Shown one piece after another: positions 26,946-35,898 of a stretch of 64,000 nt of DNA (position 1 is the stretch's first letter; each line of letters starts with the position of its first letter). The notes below the pieces were generated by a model, which was given only the letters and a program-made list of their open reading frames with translations, did no database searches and was not told where the DNA came from. The position numbers and the translations under genes are program-made. The DNA is from Nostoc sphaeroides (GTDB lineage: Bacteria; Cyanobacteriota; Cyanobacteriia; Cyanobacteriales; Nostocaceae). The stretch lies in contig NZ_CP031941.1 of assembly GCF_003443655.1 (NCBI RefSeq), positions 4,090,501 to 4,154,500 of the forward strand, in the 5' to 3' direction.

Positions 26946-27678
26946 TCAATTTCGTATTAGTATTCAGCGCGTTCGAGATATGATTGCTATTCATAATTCA
27001 GTTAAGGCTCAAGCTACTGCTGTCCTAGATATTTCAGATATTTTACGAGCTGCTCTGGTTCTAACTGTTAGCGCTTTAGATTATTATATTCATGAAGTTG
27101 TCACGTTGGGTATGCTGGAAATTCATCGAGGGCAACGTACTGAACCAGCACCTTCAGGTAATAGTACTCAATCAGCCTTTTCCCGTTTTCAAGTTTCCTT
27201 GGGAAGCGCTCGTGAAGATAGGAGAATAGCTATAGATATCGCCTCTTGGATAGAGACTGACATACAGCAAGTTTATGGCGCTAACTTTTTACAGCAGTCT
27301 TATACTATTTCTGGTTTAATTCCAGTTCTATCAAATAGTATTTTGAACAGATTAAATAATACTTCATGGTTAGAAGACGAGATTCGAGAACGTCTAAGTT
27401 ATCAAAGCTTCCAGCAACCTGACAAAATAGCTGATGCAATTAGACAAATTTCAGATAAAAAATTGTGGGATGAAGTTGCTACTAAAATGAGCAAATCTCC
27501 TAAAGATATTAAGCAACAACTTAGTTTGATTGTAGATCGCAGAAACAAAATTGCTCATGAAGCAGATATAGATCCTACCCTCAACATAGGTAATCGCTGG
27601 TATATCGACGAATCAATGGTTGGTGATACAGTTGATTTTCTTGAGCAGCTTGTTGAGAGTATTCATCAAATTTTGTAG
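26929..27678 (+). CDS. HEPN-domain protein (RiboL-PSP-HEPN type), likely RNase
   Basis: I start at ATG 26929, inside the ParA-like gene's last codons. The 249-residue helical protein ends with IVDRRNKIAHEADIDPT, the HEPN R-x4-H catalytic motif (R205, H210), preceded by an N-terminal helical part with ALVLTVSALDYYIHEVVTLG as in RiboL-PSP-HEPN proteins. HEPN domains with this motif are metal-independent RNases found in toxin-antitoxin, abortive-infection and CRISPR systems. The motif is intact. It has no signal peptide. Coupling to a ParA ATPase is unusual. Confidence 0.8.
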   Translation: MQSALDQFRISIQRVRDMIAIHNSVKAQATAVLDISDILRAALVLTVSALDYYIHEVVTLGMLEIHRGQRTEPAPSGNSTQSAFSRFQVSLGSAREDRRIAIDIASWIETDIQQVYGANFLQQSYTISGLIPVLSNSILNRLNNTSWLEDEIRERLSYQSFQQPDKIADAIRQISDKKLWDEVATKMSKSPKDIKQQLSLIVDRRNKIAHEADIDPTLNIGNRWYIDESMVGDTVDFLEQLVESIHQIL

Positions 27679-27826
27679 CTTTGGTGAATCAAGAGTAGAT
27701 ATTATTGACTAACTGGTTGGGTAAGATAGGCAGGCAATCGTTGTGGAGAGATGAAGACTGCGATCGCCCCACCATCCCCCACCAACTTCGATAAAATCAC
27801 TATGGTGCTAGTTAACCCTAAATCTA

Positions 27827-30476
27827 ATGAAAAGCGATCGCCCCTCTCCCCCTCTTTCTCTTCAACGCCCTGAACTACTCGCGCCAGCAGGTAACTGGGA
27901 CTGTGCTAAAGCTGCTGTGGAAAATGGGGCAGATGCGATTTACTTCGGTTTGGAATCGCTTCAACGCCAGAATGCGGGCACAAAATTTTACTGAGGCAGA
28001 CTTACCCCAATTAATGACATTCCTGCACCGTCGGGGCGTAAAGGGTTATGTCACCGTCAATACGCTAATATTTCCCAAAGAACTAGCAGAAGCACAGCAA
28101 TATCTCTGCACAATTATTGCAGCAGGTGTAGATGCGGTAATTGTTCAAGATATTGGTATATGCCGTCTCATCCGTCACCTGTCGCCCGATTTTCCCATCC
28201 ATGCTTCCACCCAAATGACCATCACCAGTGCGGCGGGAGTGGAATTTGCCAAGTCCCTCGGTTGTCAATTGGTAGTGTTGGCGCGTGAATGTTCTCTTCA
28301 GGAAATCAATAAAATTCAGCAGCAGATTGCCCAACAAGAAACTTCGCTGCCCTTAGAAGTGTTTGTTCACGGTGCTTTATGCGTAGCGTATTCTGGTCAG
28401 TGTTTGACTAGCGAGGCTTTAGGCGGACGTTCTGCAAACCGAGGTGAATGTGCCCAAGCTTGCCGGATGCCCTACGATTTAATCGCTGATGGTGAAGTTG
28501 TAAATTTAAAAGAACGCAAATATTTACTCAGTCCTCAAGACTTAGCAGGGTTAGATGTTCTACCAGATTTGGTCAAATCAGGAGTAACTTGTCTCAAGAT
28601 TGAAGGTCGTTTGAAAGCCCCAGAGTATGTTGCTAATGTCACCCGCGTTTATCGGCAAGCTTTGGATAGCGTGATGGAGGAATTGGAAAGACCTAACCCC
28701 CTAACCCCCTTCCCTACTAGCGTTGGGGGAATAAAGACTCCCCTCTCCGTTTCGGAGAGGGGCTGGGGGAGAGGTCAAACAGATCAAGAACACTACAACC
28801 TAGAAATGGCATTTTCTCGCGGACTCTACACGGGTTGGTTTGGCGGGATTAATAATCAGGAACTAGTTCACGCCCGCTTTGGTAAAAAACGTGGGGTTTA
28901 TTTAGGTGAAGTTAGCCGCATTCACAACGAACAAGTAACAGTCAAACTGGAAGCGCCTGTTAAACCGGGAGATGGAATTGTGTTTGACTGCGGTCATCCA
29001 GAGGCGAAGGAAGAAGGCGGCCGGGTTTATGCTGTGGTGTCCAAAGGTAAAGAAACCATGCTGACCTTTGGTCGAAATGACTTGAACCTGCGGCGAGTGC
29101 ATACAGGCGATCGCATTTGGAAAACCAGCGATCCAGAATTAGATAAGCAACTACGTCAGAGTTTTGCTGGCGAAAATCCCCAATTTCAACGTCCGATTGA
29201 CTTGGAGGTTTATGGAGAAGTTGGTCAGGCGTTAATTGCGATCGCCCGCGATAAATTCGGTAATATTGTCCAAGTAGAGTCTGCAATTTCCCTGGTGGAG
29301 GCGCACACCAAACCCTTAGATACAAACCGTTTACAAGAACAATTCGGTCGTTTAGGTAACACCCCCTTCTGTTTAGGAACCCTAACCAACCACCTCATCG
29401 GTGCAATTATGCTACCCGTAAGTGAGTTAAACCGGATGCGACGGGAAATTGTCGTGCAGTTGGAAGAATTGCGGAGTCAACCCAAACGCTGGCAATTACA
29501 TTCTCATGTCTCTTTCCAAGACTTACTCCCCTCCTCATCTCCCTCATCTCCCTCACCTCCCTCACTTATAGTCTTAGTACGTAACCTCAAGCAACTCCAA
29601 GCCGCCCTCAAAGCTGGTGTTGAAACACTGTATTGTGAATTTGAAGACCCCCGTGCCTACCAAGAAGCGGTGCAAATGGTGCGCCAGCAACAGCAAAAAA
29701 ACAAAGCAGAAAATTCTTCACTTTTAACTCATAACTCAGCACTCCTAACTCCTAACTCCCAACTCCCCACAATTTGGGTTGCACCACCCCGAATTACCAA
29801 ACCAGGAGAAAACTGGATTTTGCAGCAAGTACGTGCTTGTGAAGCAGATGGCTATTTGATACGGAACTATGACCAACTGCAATTCTTTGCAGCAGACCGT
29901 TGTATTGGAGATTTTTCGCTCAACGTTGCTAATGCCTTAACAGCAGACTACTTTCAGCAACGCTTTGGTTTAGAAAGGCTGACGGCATCTTATGACCTGA
30001 ATATTACCCAACTGCAAGACCTGCTCACCAGTTGCCCACCCCAGTGGTTTGAGGTGACAATCCATCAGCATATCCCAATGTTTCACATGGAGCATTGTGT
30101 ATTTTGTGCCTTTCTATCGACGGGTACAGACTACACTAACTGTGGACGACCTTGTGATAAGCATGAAGTTAAATTAAAAGACCGTGTAGGTACTGAACAC
30201 GTTCTCAAAGCAGATGTAGGTTGCCGCAATACTGTATTTAATGGCACTGCTCAAACGGGAGCCGAGTACGTACAGCGCCTCATAGAACTGGGGTTACGTC
30301 ACTTCCGCATTGAGTTTGTCAATGAAACACCAGAACAAGTGAGTAAAACAATACATTTTTATAGTCAATTATTGCAAGGTGAGATTACAGGTTCCCAACT
30401 TTGGCGCGAGTTGAAGTTGCAAAATCAATTGGGTGTAACTCGTGGCCCTATGGGAGTATCTGCATTGCGGTCATAA
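27827..30476 (+). CDS. U32 family peptidase (RlhA/YhbU-like, with DUF3656-type C-terminus), frameshifted
   Basis: The N-terminus is read from ATG 27827: SLQRPELLAPAGNWDCAKAA, then VENGADAIYFGLE. At 27954-27955 one extra A moves the frame; removing it continues to DRFNARMRAQNFTEADLP and on to the stop. The repaired protein is 882 residues. It has the U32 barrel (HASTQMTITSAAG, VFVHGALCVAYSGQCL, Cys-rich GECAQACRMPYDL) and a second U32-like half with HCVFCAFLSTGTDYTNCGRPC. Family members hydroxylate or modify RNA or act as peptidases and bind Fe-S. Three low-complexity insertions (28691-28776, about 29525-29565, about 29715-29770) sit in frame. Confidence 0.8.
28691..28776. repeat. Dispersed repeat inserted in frame in the U32 gene
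   Basis: CCTAACCCCCTAACCCCC... through CTCCCCTCTCCGTTTCGGAG and GGGAGAGG is the type of C-rich dispersed repeat found between genes (for example near 7845 and 21505). Here it is translated as NPLTPFPTSVGGIKTPLSVS and SERGWGRG without stop. Confidence 0.7.
29525..29770. repeat. Two further low-complexity insertions in the U32 gene
   Basis: A 9-base repeat (TCATCTCCC and variants, about 29532-29568) gives SSSPSSPSPPS, and a CTAACTC heptamer stretch (about 29719-29765) gives LLTHNSALLTPNSQ. Both keep the frame. Confidence 0.65.
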
Positions 30477-31094
30477 TTGATTTTGCGATCGCCCAGCTTG
30501 AAAAATCTGTTCAGCAGTCAAGTTTAATTCTGGGAATGTAGGCGATATGATGCGATCGCTACCCCGAAACAGGTTAACTTGATACTCACCATCAACTAAA
30601 CAGTAAACGGAGATAGTCGGTTGTTTAGGATTACCTATGTACCTTCTACCGCCCAAAGCTAAATAATCAACAATCCAGTATTCAGGAACGCCAAAAGTTT
30701 CGTAGTCAACCAGTTTGTGTGCATAATCATCTTTCCAATTAGTGCTGACGACTTCAATAACTAAGGGAACCGACGCAGCTTCAGTAACCGTTGATGACTT
30801 TTTCCACATCGGTTCTGCTGAAAGATTATTTTGATTTATCACTATTACATCGGGCGAATAACCTGATTCTTTGTCAGGAATCTTAACTAGTGCTTGCTTG
30901 GGTATGATGTATGGGAGTTTTAATCGTTTGAACTCTAAAGTGATTTCACCCGCTAAAAAACCATTAATCTCTTCATGATCTCCTACTGGCTGCATTTCAA
31001 CAATTACCCCATCGTGTAGTTCATAGCGATCGCCGTCTGGCTTCCAATTGAGGAATTCTTCAAAAGCGATCGCTTTTGGTAAGGCTTGAAACAT
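30471..31094 (-). CDS. Uma2-family (DUF820) putative endonuclease
   Basis: ATG 31094 (MFQALPKAIAFEEFLNWKPD) is preceded by AGGAGT at a good distance; an in-frame Met 12 codons earlier is less likely. The 207 residues show RYELHDGVIVEMQPVGDHEE, YSPDVIVINQ, PLVIEVVSTNWKDDYAHKLV and EYWIVDYLALGG. The pattern (acidic D at PDV, E-V-x-S/T) is that of Uma2 proteins. It converges on the U32 gene with stops overlapping by six bases. Confidence 0.9.
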   Translation of the reverse strand: MFQALPKAIAFEEFLNWKPDGDRYELHDGVIVEMQPVGDHEEINGFLAGEITLEFKRLKLPYIIPKQALVKIPDKESGYSPDVIVINQNNLSAEPMWKKSSTVTEAASVPLVIEVVSTNWKDDYAHKLVDYETFGVPEYWIVDYLALGGRRYIGNPKQPTISVYCLVDGEYQVNLFRGSDRIISPTFPELNLTAEQIFQAGRSQNQL

Positions 31095-31159
31095 CACACT
31101 TACTCCTGACTCTGGTTTAGAGTTTAGCAAATTACTTGGTATTGCTCACTTGACCCTCA

Positions 31160-31190
31160 GATCCCCGACTTCTTAAAGAAGTCGGGGATC
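31160..31190. repeat. Perfect 15-bp palindrome
   Basis: GATCCCCGACTTCTT and AAGAAGTCGGGGATC are separated by one base. It lies between the divergent Uma2 and CHAT genes, upstream of both starts, so it is not their terminator. This motif is a frequent stand-alone hairpin in cyanobacteria. Confidence 0.75.
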
Positions 31191-31393
31191 TCTGTGTACA
31201 TAAAACCTCGCTAAATAACGTCAAAACGAGGAATCTAGAAGATTTGACAAAATTTTGTATCTAATTTGGTAACAATGTTAGTTCAGATTCATGAACGTTA
31301 TAAACTCAACATTGGAATCACAGAAAGATTCCTTAAGCAATTCAACCATAAATATCTAAACCCAAGTAACTGAAAGGTGATTGAGGCTTCAGC

Positions 31394-34300
31394 ATGAAGA
31401 AGAACGCTAAGTTTGAGTGTAATTTTTGCTGCTCATTTTCTCAGGTTTCTCGTTATAGTTTAACTGTATTACTGAGTGTGCTTTTTCTGTCTGATGCGGT
31501 AGGTGCAACATCGATAAGTAGATGGTTGCAGATAAGACAACAGATGCAAGCTGACTCGCAAAAGTCAATTGATGCTGCACTAGAACAAGGGTATACAGAT
31601 TCGTTTTCAGAAAAAATAGCGAAAAAAGTCTCTGCTAACGTCAAAATAGCGCAGTCGCCAGATGCAAAACCACAAAATACAAACCCTGCGCCAAGTGAAG
31701 CCGAGGCTAAAATTAAGCCGCTTTGGGATAAAGCACACCAACTGTTAAAAGAAGGAGATCAACTACAGAATCAACCATCAGCAGCAGCAGTACGACAGGC
31801 AATTACTAAATACGAAGAAGCGTTGAAAATCTGGAGATTACCAGAAGTGCGTGCAGCAAAACCTCAAGAAGCACCTTTTCAAGAGGCTGTTACACTTTAT
31901 AACATTGGTATTATCTACAACTACCTAACAGAAAACACAAAAGCTGTGGGATATTTGGAGCAAGCATTAGCTATTGTGCAGGAATTACAGCAATCACAGG
32001 CTCGTGAATGGAAACCTTTATTATTAACATCACTTGGTTATGTTTATCAAGAATTAGGGGAAAAGCAAAAAGCGATTGATGCTTATAACCAAGCACAGTC
32101 ACTATATCATGCTGACAAACAACCCAAAGAAGAAGCTCATGTACTGTTTGGCATTGCTGTAGTTTATAAAGTATTTGGCGAACCGAAAAAAGAGAGTGAG
32201 TTTTTAGAAAGAGCTTTGGCAATTCAAAAGGCAAATGATGATTTACCAGGGCAAGCAAAGACGCTTGGGGTTATTGCTATAAACTACGGCCTATTGGGTG
32301 AAACAAATAAAGCGCTTGATTCCTATCAGCAAGTACTGAAAATATACAGTCAAACTAAAGATTTACTTGGACAAGCAGAGACATTTATAAATATAGGTTT
32401 AGTCTACAGTTCCAGGGGCGATCGCTCTTCAGCCGAGAAATATTTTCAGCAGGGATTAGAGTTACAAAAGACAAACGCAAGACAAATAGAGCAGGACACA
32501 AAAAATCCATTTGGTCGTAGAGATTTTTTTGATAGCCAAATGAGTATTTTCGATTCAATTGCCACTAGCTACTTGCTTCTGGGTGATATACAGCAGCAGA
32601 TTGTCTACTTAAATAAAGCAAGAACTATCGCTCGTCAGGTAGGTAGTTTCAAGCAGGAAGCAAATTTTATTTTCAGTATTGGTAGGGCGTACTATCAATT
32701 AGGTGAGACACAAAAAGCTCTTGAGAATCTCAATCAAGCCCTAAAGCTTCAACGCGACATTCATGATTCTCAAGGAGAAGCTAAAACACTTGTAAGCATT
32801 GCCTCTATTCATACAAATTCAAGTGAATTTCAACAAGCCCTAGATATACTCTTTAACCAAGCACTAGAAATTTCTAAAAGACAGCAAAATCCTATTCTAG
32901 AATCAAAGACTCTCTATGAGATAGCTGGGGTGTACCAAAATTTAGGAGCCTATGACTTAAGCATTGATAAGTATAAGGAAGTTTTGAAGATATATCAGCA
33001 AAGCAATCCGAGTTTGATAGCAACTGGTTTTTATAGGATAGCCACTGTTTATCTAGAACTCTGCTTTTATCAAAAAAAAGCAGAAGATTGCCATCAAGCA
33101 TTGAAATATTTTGAGGATGCGTTAAAGTATGCCGGAGAAAGATACTTTATAAAAAATTATATTCTTTCTTCTACTGTCAGGGCTTATGAGTTATTAAAGG
33201 AATATCCCAAAGCTATTGCTAAGGCTAAACAAGCTTTAGAACTGTCTCATAAAAAGAATATCAAAGAAGGTGAAAGGACTGCCCTTCGTGCTTTAAGCAC
33301 CGCCTATGAAGGTGCAGGAGATTATCAAAATGCCCTTGATACAAACAAACAACATTTATTGGTATCCCAGCAGCTAGGAGATGTATCATCACAAGCTACC
33401 GCCTACAGAATCCGAGGTAAGATTTACACCTCTATGAAGCAGCCGCAGCAGGCGATAGAGGCTTACAACCAAGAACTGAAGCTAAGGCAGAAAACTGGTG
33501 AAATATATTACCAAACTCATTCACTTTATAAAATAGCCATCATTGAGCGCGACAGAGGAAATCTCAACCAAGCCAAGACGCACATAGAAACTGTCATAAA
33601 CATCATTGAGAATACGCGCAGCAAAGTCAACAGCGATGATTTACGTTCTTCATACTTCGCCACAGTGCAAGATTATTACAAATTCTACATCGACTTGTTG
33701 ATGCAGTTGCACAAAAAAGGCCCATCAAAAGGATACAACGCATTAGCATTGCACATTAGCGAACGTTCTCGCGCCAGGGTATTAGTCGAACTGTTAAAAG
33801 AAGGTAATGTCAATCTCCGTAAAGACGTTGATCCCCAACTATTAGCAGAAGAACGCCGTTTAAATTTTAAATTGAATGCCAAAGATAAGTTTTTATCCGA
33901 CTTATTGAGTCGAAATGAACCACCCACCGAACTGATCGCAAAAACCAAACAAGAAATTACAAATATTATCCAAGAATCGCAATCAATTTCTGAAAAAATC
34001 AGGGCGACTAACCCAGAACGTGCAGAATTAATTGACCCAAAAGACGTACTGGAATTGTCAGGAATTCAACAACAACTAGATCAAGATACCGTAATGTTGC
34101 AATATTCTTTGGGTGAAGAACGCAGTTATCTGTGGGTAGTCACTCCTAACTCTTTGGAAAGCTACGAACTCCCAGGACAAGAAAAGATAGCGAAAGCAGC
34201 AAAGAAATTTAACAGTTTTGTAAAGCAGCCACTAAATCAGGGAGCAACCGCAGAAGACAACGCCGAAGCTGTTGCAAATACAGGGGAAGCAGCAGACGCA

Positions 34301-35287
34301 CTCAGTCAAATTATCCTCGCACCAGTAGCTGGGAAGTTGGGTAATAAACGTTTAGTTATCGTTGCTGATGGAATTTTGCATCAAGTGCCATTCGCAGCTT
34401 TAAACGAACTGAGAAAATCGCCAGCCAGTGCAGAATATCAACCCCTAGTTGTGAATCATGAAATTGTCAATCTCCCTTCAATATCTAGTCTCGCAACTCA
34501 CAGAAAGAAACTCAAAGGACGCAAGATTGCACCCAAAACTCTAGCCGTTCTCGCTAATCCTGTGTTTACTGTTGATGATGGACGGTTGAAAAATAGTCAA
34601 CCCTCAACTGTAGAAAACAACCTCGATCGCTCAACTTTAGAAACGTCTTTGAGAAACATCAATAAAGACAAATTAGACCCACTCCCAGGTACAAAAGACG
34701 AAGGAGAGGCGATTCTTGGCTTGGTTAATTCTCCTGGTGAAAAGCTTTCCGCCTTTGACTTTGATGCTAACTACAACTTTGCAACTAGTAAACAGTTGAG
34801 CCAATATCGCTATCTGCTATTTGCAACTCACGGCATTTTCGACCCTGTAAACCCAGCCTCATCAGGTATCGTGCTGTCTCTCGTAGATAGAAAAGGTAAA
34901 CCCCAAACCAGAGGCTTCCTGCGGCTCAATGATATTTTTAACCTCGACTTACCAGCAGAGTTGATAGTGCTAAGTGCCTGTGAAAGTGGACTAGGCGATG
35001 ATGTCCAAGGTGAAGGGCTGGTGGGCTTGACAAGAGGCTTTATGTATGCAGGTGCAGCTAGAGTTACCGTGTCTCTGTGGAACGTGAACGATCAATCTAC
35101 CAAGGAGTTAATGATTGGATTCTACAAACAAATATTGGAACAAAAAAAATCTCCCGCCGCCGCCCTTAATGTCGCCCAACGCCAAATGTGGCAAGGGAAA
35201 GATTTTCAAGGAAAGGATTTGAAAAATCCAGAATGGAAACATCCCCGTTATTGGGCGGCTTTCACCCTCCAAGGTGAGTGGCGATGA
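31394..35287 (+). CDS. Secreted TPR-CHAT protein (caspase-like protease domain)
   Basis: The 1297 residues begin with a signal peptide (hydrophobic 24-38, VLLSVLFLSDAVG). From about 95 to 770 there are at least a dozen TPR motifs (A-L-x-I/Y spacing, for example EALKIWRLPE..LYNIGIIYNYL and KALDSYQQVLKIY). A coiled linker follows, then the CHAT domain (about 940-1297). Its caspase-type dyad is present: H1146 in LLFATHGIFD and C1196 in VLSACESGLGDD. CHAT proteases of this kind occur widely in cyanobacteria; some act with partner proteases or effectors. The signal peptide implies a periplasmic or surface site, unlike cytosolic CRISPR-linked CHAT proteins. A split trypsin-like gene lies downstream. 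Confidence 0.93.
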   Translation: MKKNAKFECNFCCSFSQVSRYSLTVLLSVLFLSDAVGATSISRWLQIRQQMQADSQKSIDAALEQGYTDSFSEKIAKKVSANVKIAQSPDAKPQNTNPAPSEAEAKIKPLWDKAHQLLKEGDQLQNQPSAAAVRQAITKYEEALKIWRLPEVRAAKPQEAPFQEAVTLYNIGIIYNYLTENTKAVGYLEQALAIVQELQQSQAREWKPLLLTSLGYVYQELGEKQKAIDAYNQAQSLYHADKQPKEEAHVLFGIAVVYKVFGEPKKESEFLERALAIQKANDDLPGQAKTLGVIAINYGLLGETNKALDSYQQVLKIYSQTKDLLGQAETFINIGLVYSSRGDRSSAEKYFQQGLELQKTNARQIEQDTKNPFGRRDFFDSQMSIFDSIATSYLLLGDIQQQIVYLNKARTIARQVGSFKQEANFIFSIGRAYYQLGETQKALENLNQALKLQRDIHDSQGEAKTLVSIASIHTNSSEFQQALDILFNQALEISKRQQNPILESKTLYEIAGVYQNLGAYDLSIDKYKEVLKIYQQSNPSLIATGFYRIATVYLELCFYQKKAEDCHQALKYFEDALKYAGERYFIKNYILSSTVRAYELLKEYPKAIAKAKQALELSHKKNIKEGERTALRALSTAYEGAGDYQNALDTNKQHLLVSQQLGDVSSQATAYRIRGKIYTSMKQPQQAIEAYNQELKLRQKTGEIYYQTHSLYKIAIIERDRGNLNQAKTHIETVINIIENTRSKVNSDDLRSSYFATVQDYYKFYIDLLMQLHKKGPSKGYNALALHISERSRARVLVELLKEGNVNLRKDVDPQLLAEERRLNFKLNAKDKFLSDLLSRNEPPTELIAKTKQEITNIIQESQSISEKIRATNPERAELIDPKDVLELSGIQQQLDQDTVMLQYSLGEERSYLWVVTPNSLESYELPGQEKIAKAAKKFNSFVKQPLNQGATAEDNAEAVANTGEAADALSQIILAPVAGKLGNKRLVIVADGILHQVPFAALNELRKSPASAEYQPLVVNHEIVNLPSISSLATHRKKLKGRKIAPKTLAVLANPVFTVDDGRLKNSQPSTVENNLDRSTLETSLRNINKDKLDPLPGTKDEGEAILGLVNSPGEKLSAFDFDANYNFATSKQLSQYRYLLFATHGIFDPVNPASSGIVLSLVDRKGKPQTRGFLRLNDIFNLDLPAELIVLSACESGLGDDVQGEGLVGLTRGFMYAGAARVTVSLWNVNDQSTKELMIGFYKQILEQKKSPAAALNVAQRQMWQGKDFQGKDLKNPEWKHPRYWAAFTLQGEWR

Positions 35288-35304
35288 ATACTTAATTGAC
35301 CTTC

Positions 35305-35679
35305 TCCTTTTAGGCTATCGTGTACACACAAGTCTTTTAGAGTGGCTCCACAGACTTTTAATCCCCCCAACCCCTCTTGAAAAGCAAAGCTGTTTCATTC
35401 ACTCATTGGCTCAAAAAATACTTGTGTTCTGAACAAAAGTTCTTGTGTTCTGAACGAAAGTCCTTGTGTTCTGAACGAAAGTCCTTGTGTTCTGAACGAA
35501 AGTCCTTGTGTTCTGAACGAAAGTCCTTGTGTTCTGAACGAAAGTCCTCGTGTTCTGAACGAAAGTCCTCGTGTTCTGAACGAAAGTCCTCGTGTTCTGA
35601 ACGAAAGTCCTCGTGTTCTGAACGAAAGTCCTTGTGTTCTGAACGAAAGTCCTTGTGTGTACACCGTAGCCTAAAAGGA
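35305..35679. repeat. MITE-like element, family A, with captured tandem array
   Basis: The termini match over 28 bases with one mismatch when inverted: 35305-35332 (starting TCCTTTTAGGCTATCG) and 35652-35679 (CTTGTGTGTACACCGTAGCC and on). The inner GTGTACACACAAGT matches the element at 7785-7958. The left half holds a short relic of coding-like sequence, the right half a 21-bp array. A plus-strand frame of 161 codons crosses it but is formed by the array itself. Confidence 0.75.
35421..35651. repeat. Eleven 21-bp units CTTGTGTTCTGAACGAAAGT + C
   Basis: Eleven exact-length units; the first is divergent (ACAAAAG/TT), and four consecutive ones share a T-to-C change (CTCGTG). The next unit start, CTTGTGT, is the beginning of the element's right terminus, so array and terminus are continuous. 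Confidence 0.9.
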
Positions 35680-35737
35680 GAGAGAACTGAAAGAAAACGC
35701 AATTTAAAGCCTATCTCCTCGCAAAACAGAGGTCTAA

Positions 35738-35861
35738 TGGACTTCCAAAGAAAAAATATTCAATTATTTCTTGTGGGGTGGGCGTCTCGCCCGCCATATC
35801 GATTGGGCGGGCAAGATGCCCACCCCACAATTAGTAGCAATTTATTTGCTGGAAATCCCTA
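35738..35861. repeat. MITE-like element, family E, with GGGTGGGC hairpin inside
   Basis: TGGACTTCCAAAGAAAAAAT at the left and TTATTTGCTGGAAATCCCT at the right are imperfect inverted ends like those at 11979-12129. Inside, TTGTGGGGTGGGC (35771-35783) and GCCCACCCCACAA (35818-35830) form a perfect 13-bp inverted repeat. The inner repeat recurs at 58558-58607. Confidence 0.6.
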
Positions 35862-35898
35862 ATCTCAAATTTTCACTTTGAATTCAGGAGTAAAATCA

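Noticed and set aside
31160..31190. The perfect palindrome as a transcription terminator
   Set aside because: It lies upstream of both flanking gene starts and lacks a T-run.
35377..35862. A 161-codon plus-strand frame with SLCSERK heptapeptide repeats
   Set aside because: It is produced by the 21-bp array (other strands are open too), begins and ends in repeat DNA, and has no Shine-Dalgarno or known domain.
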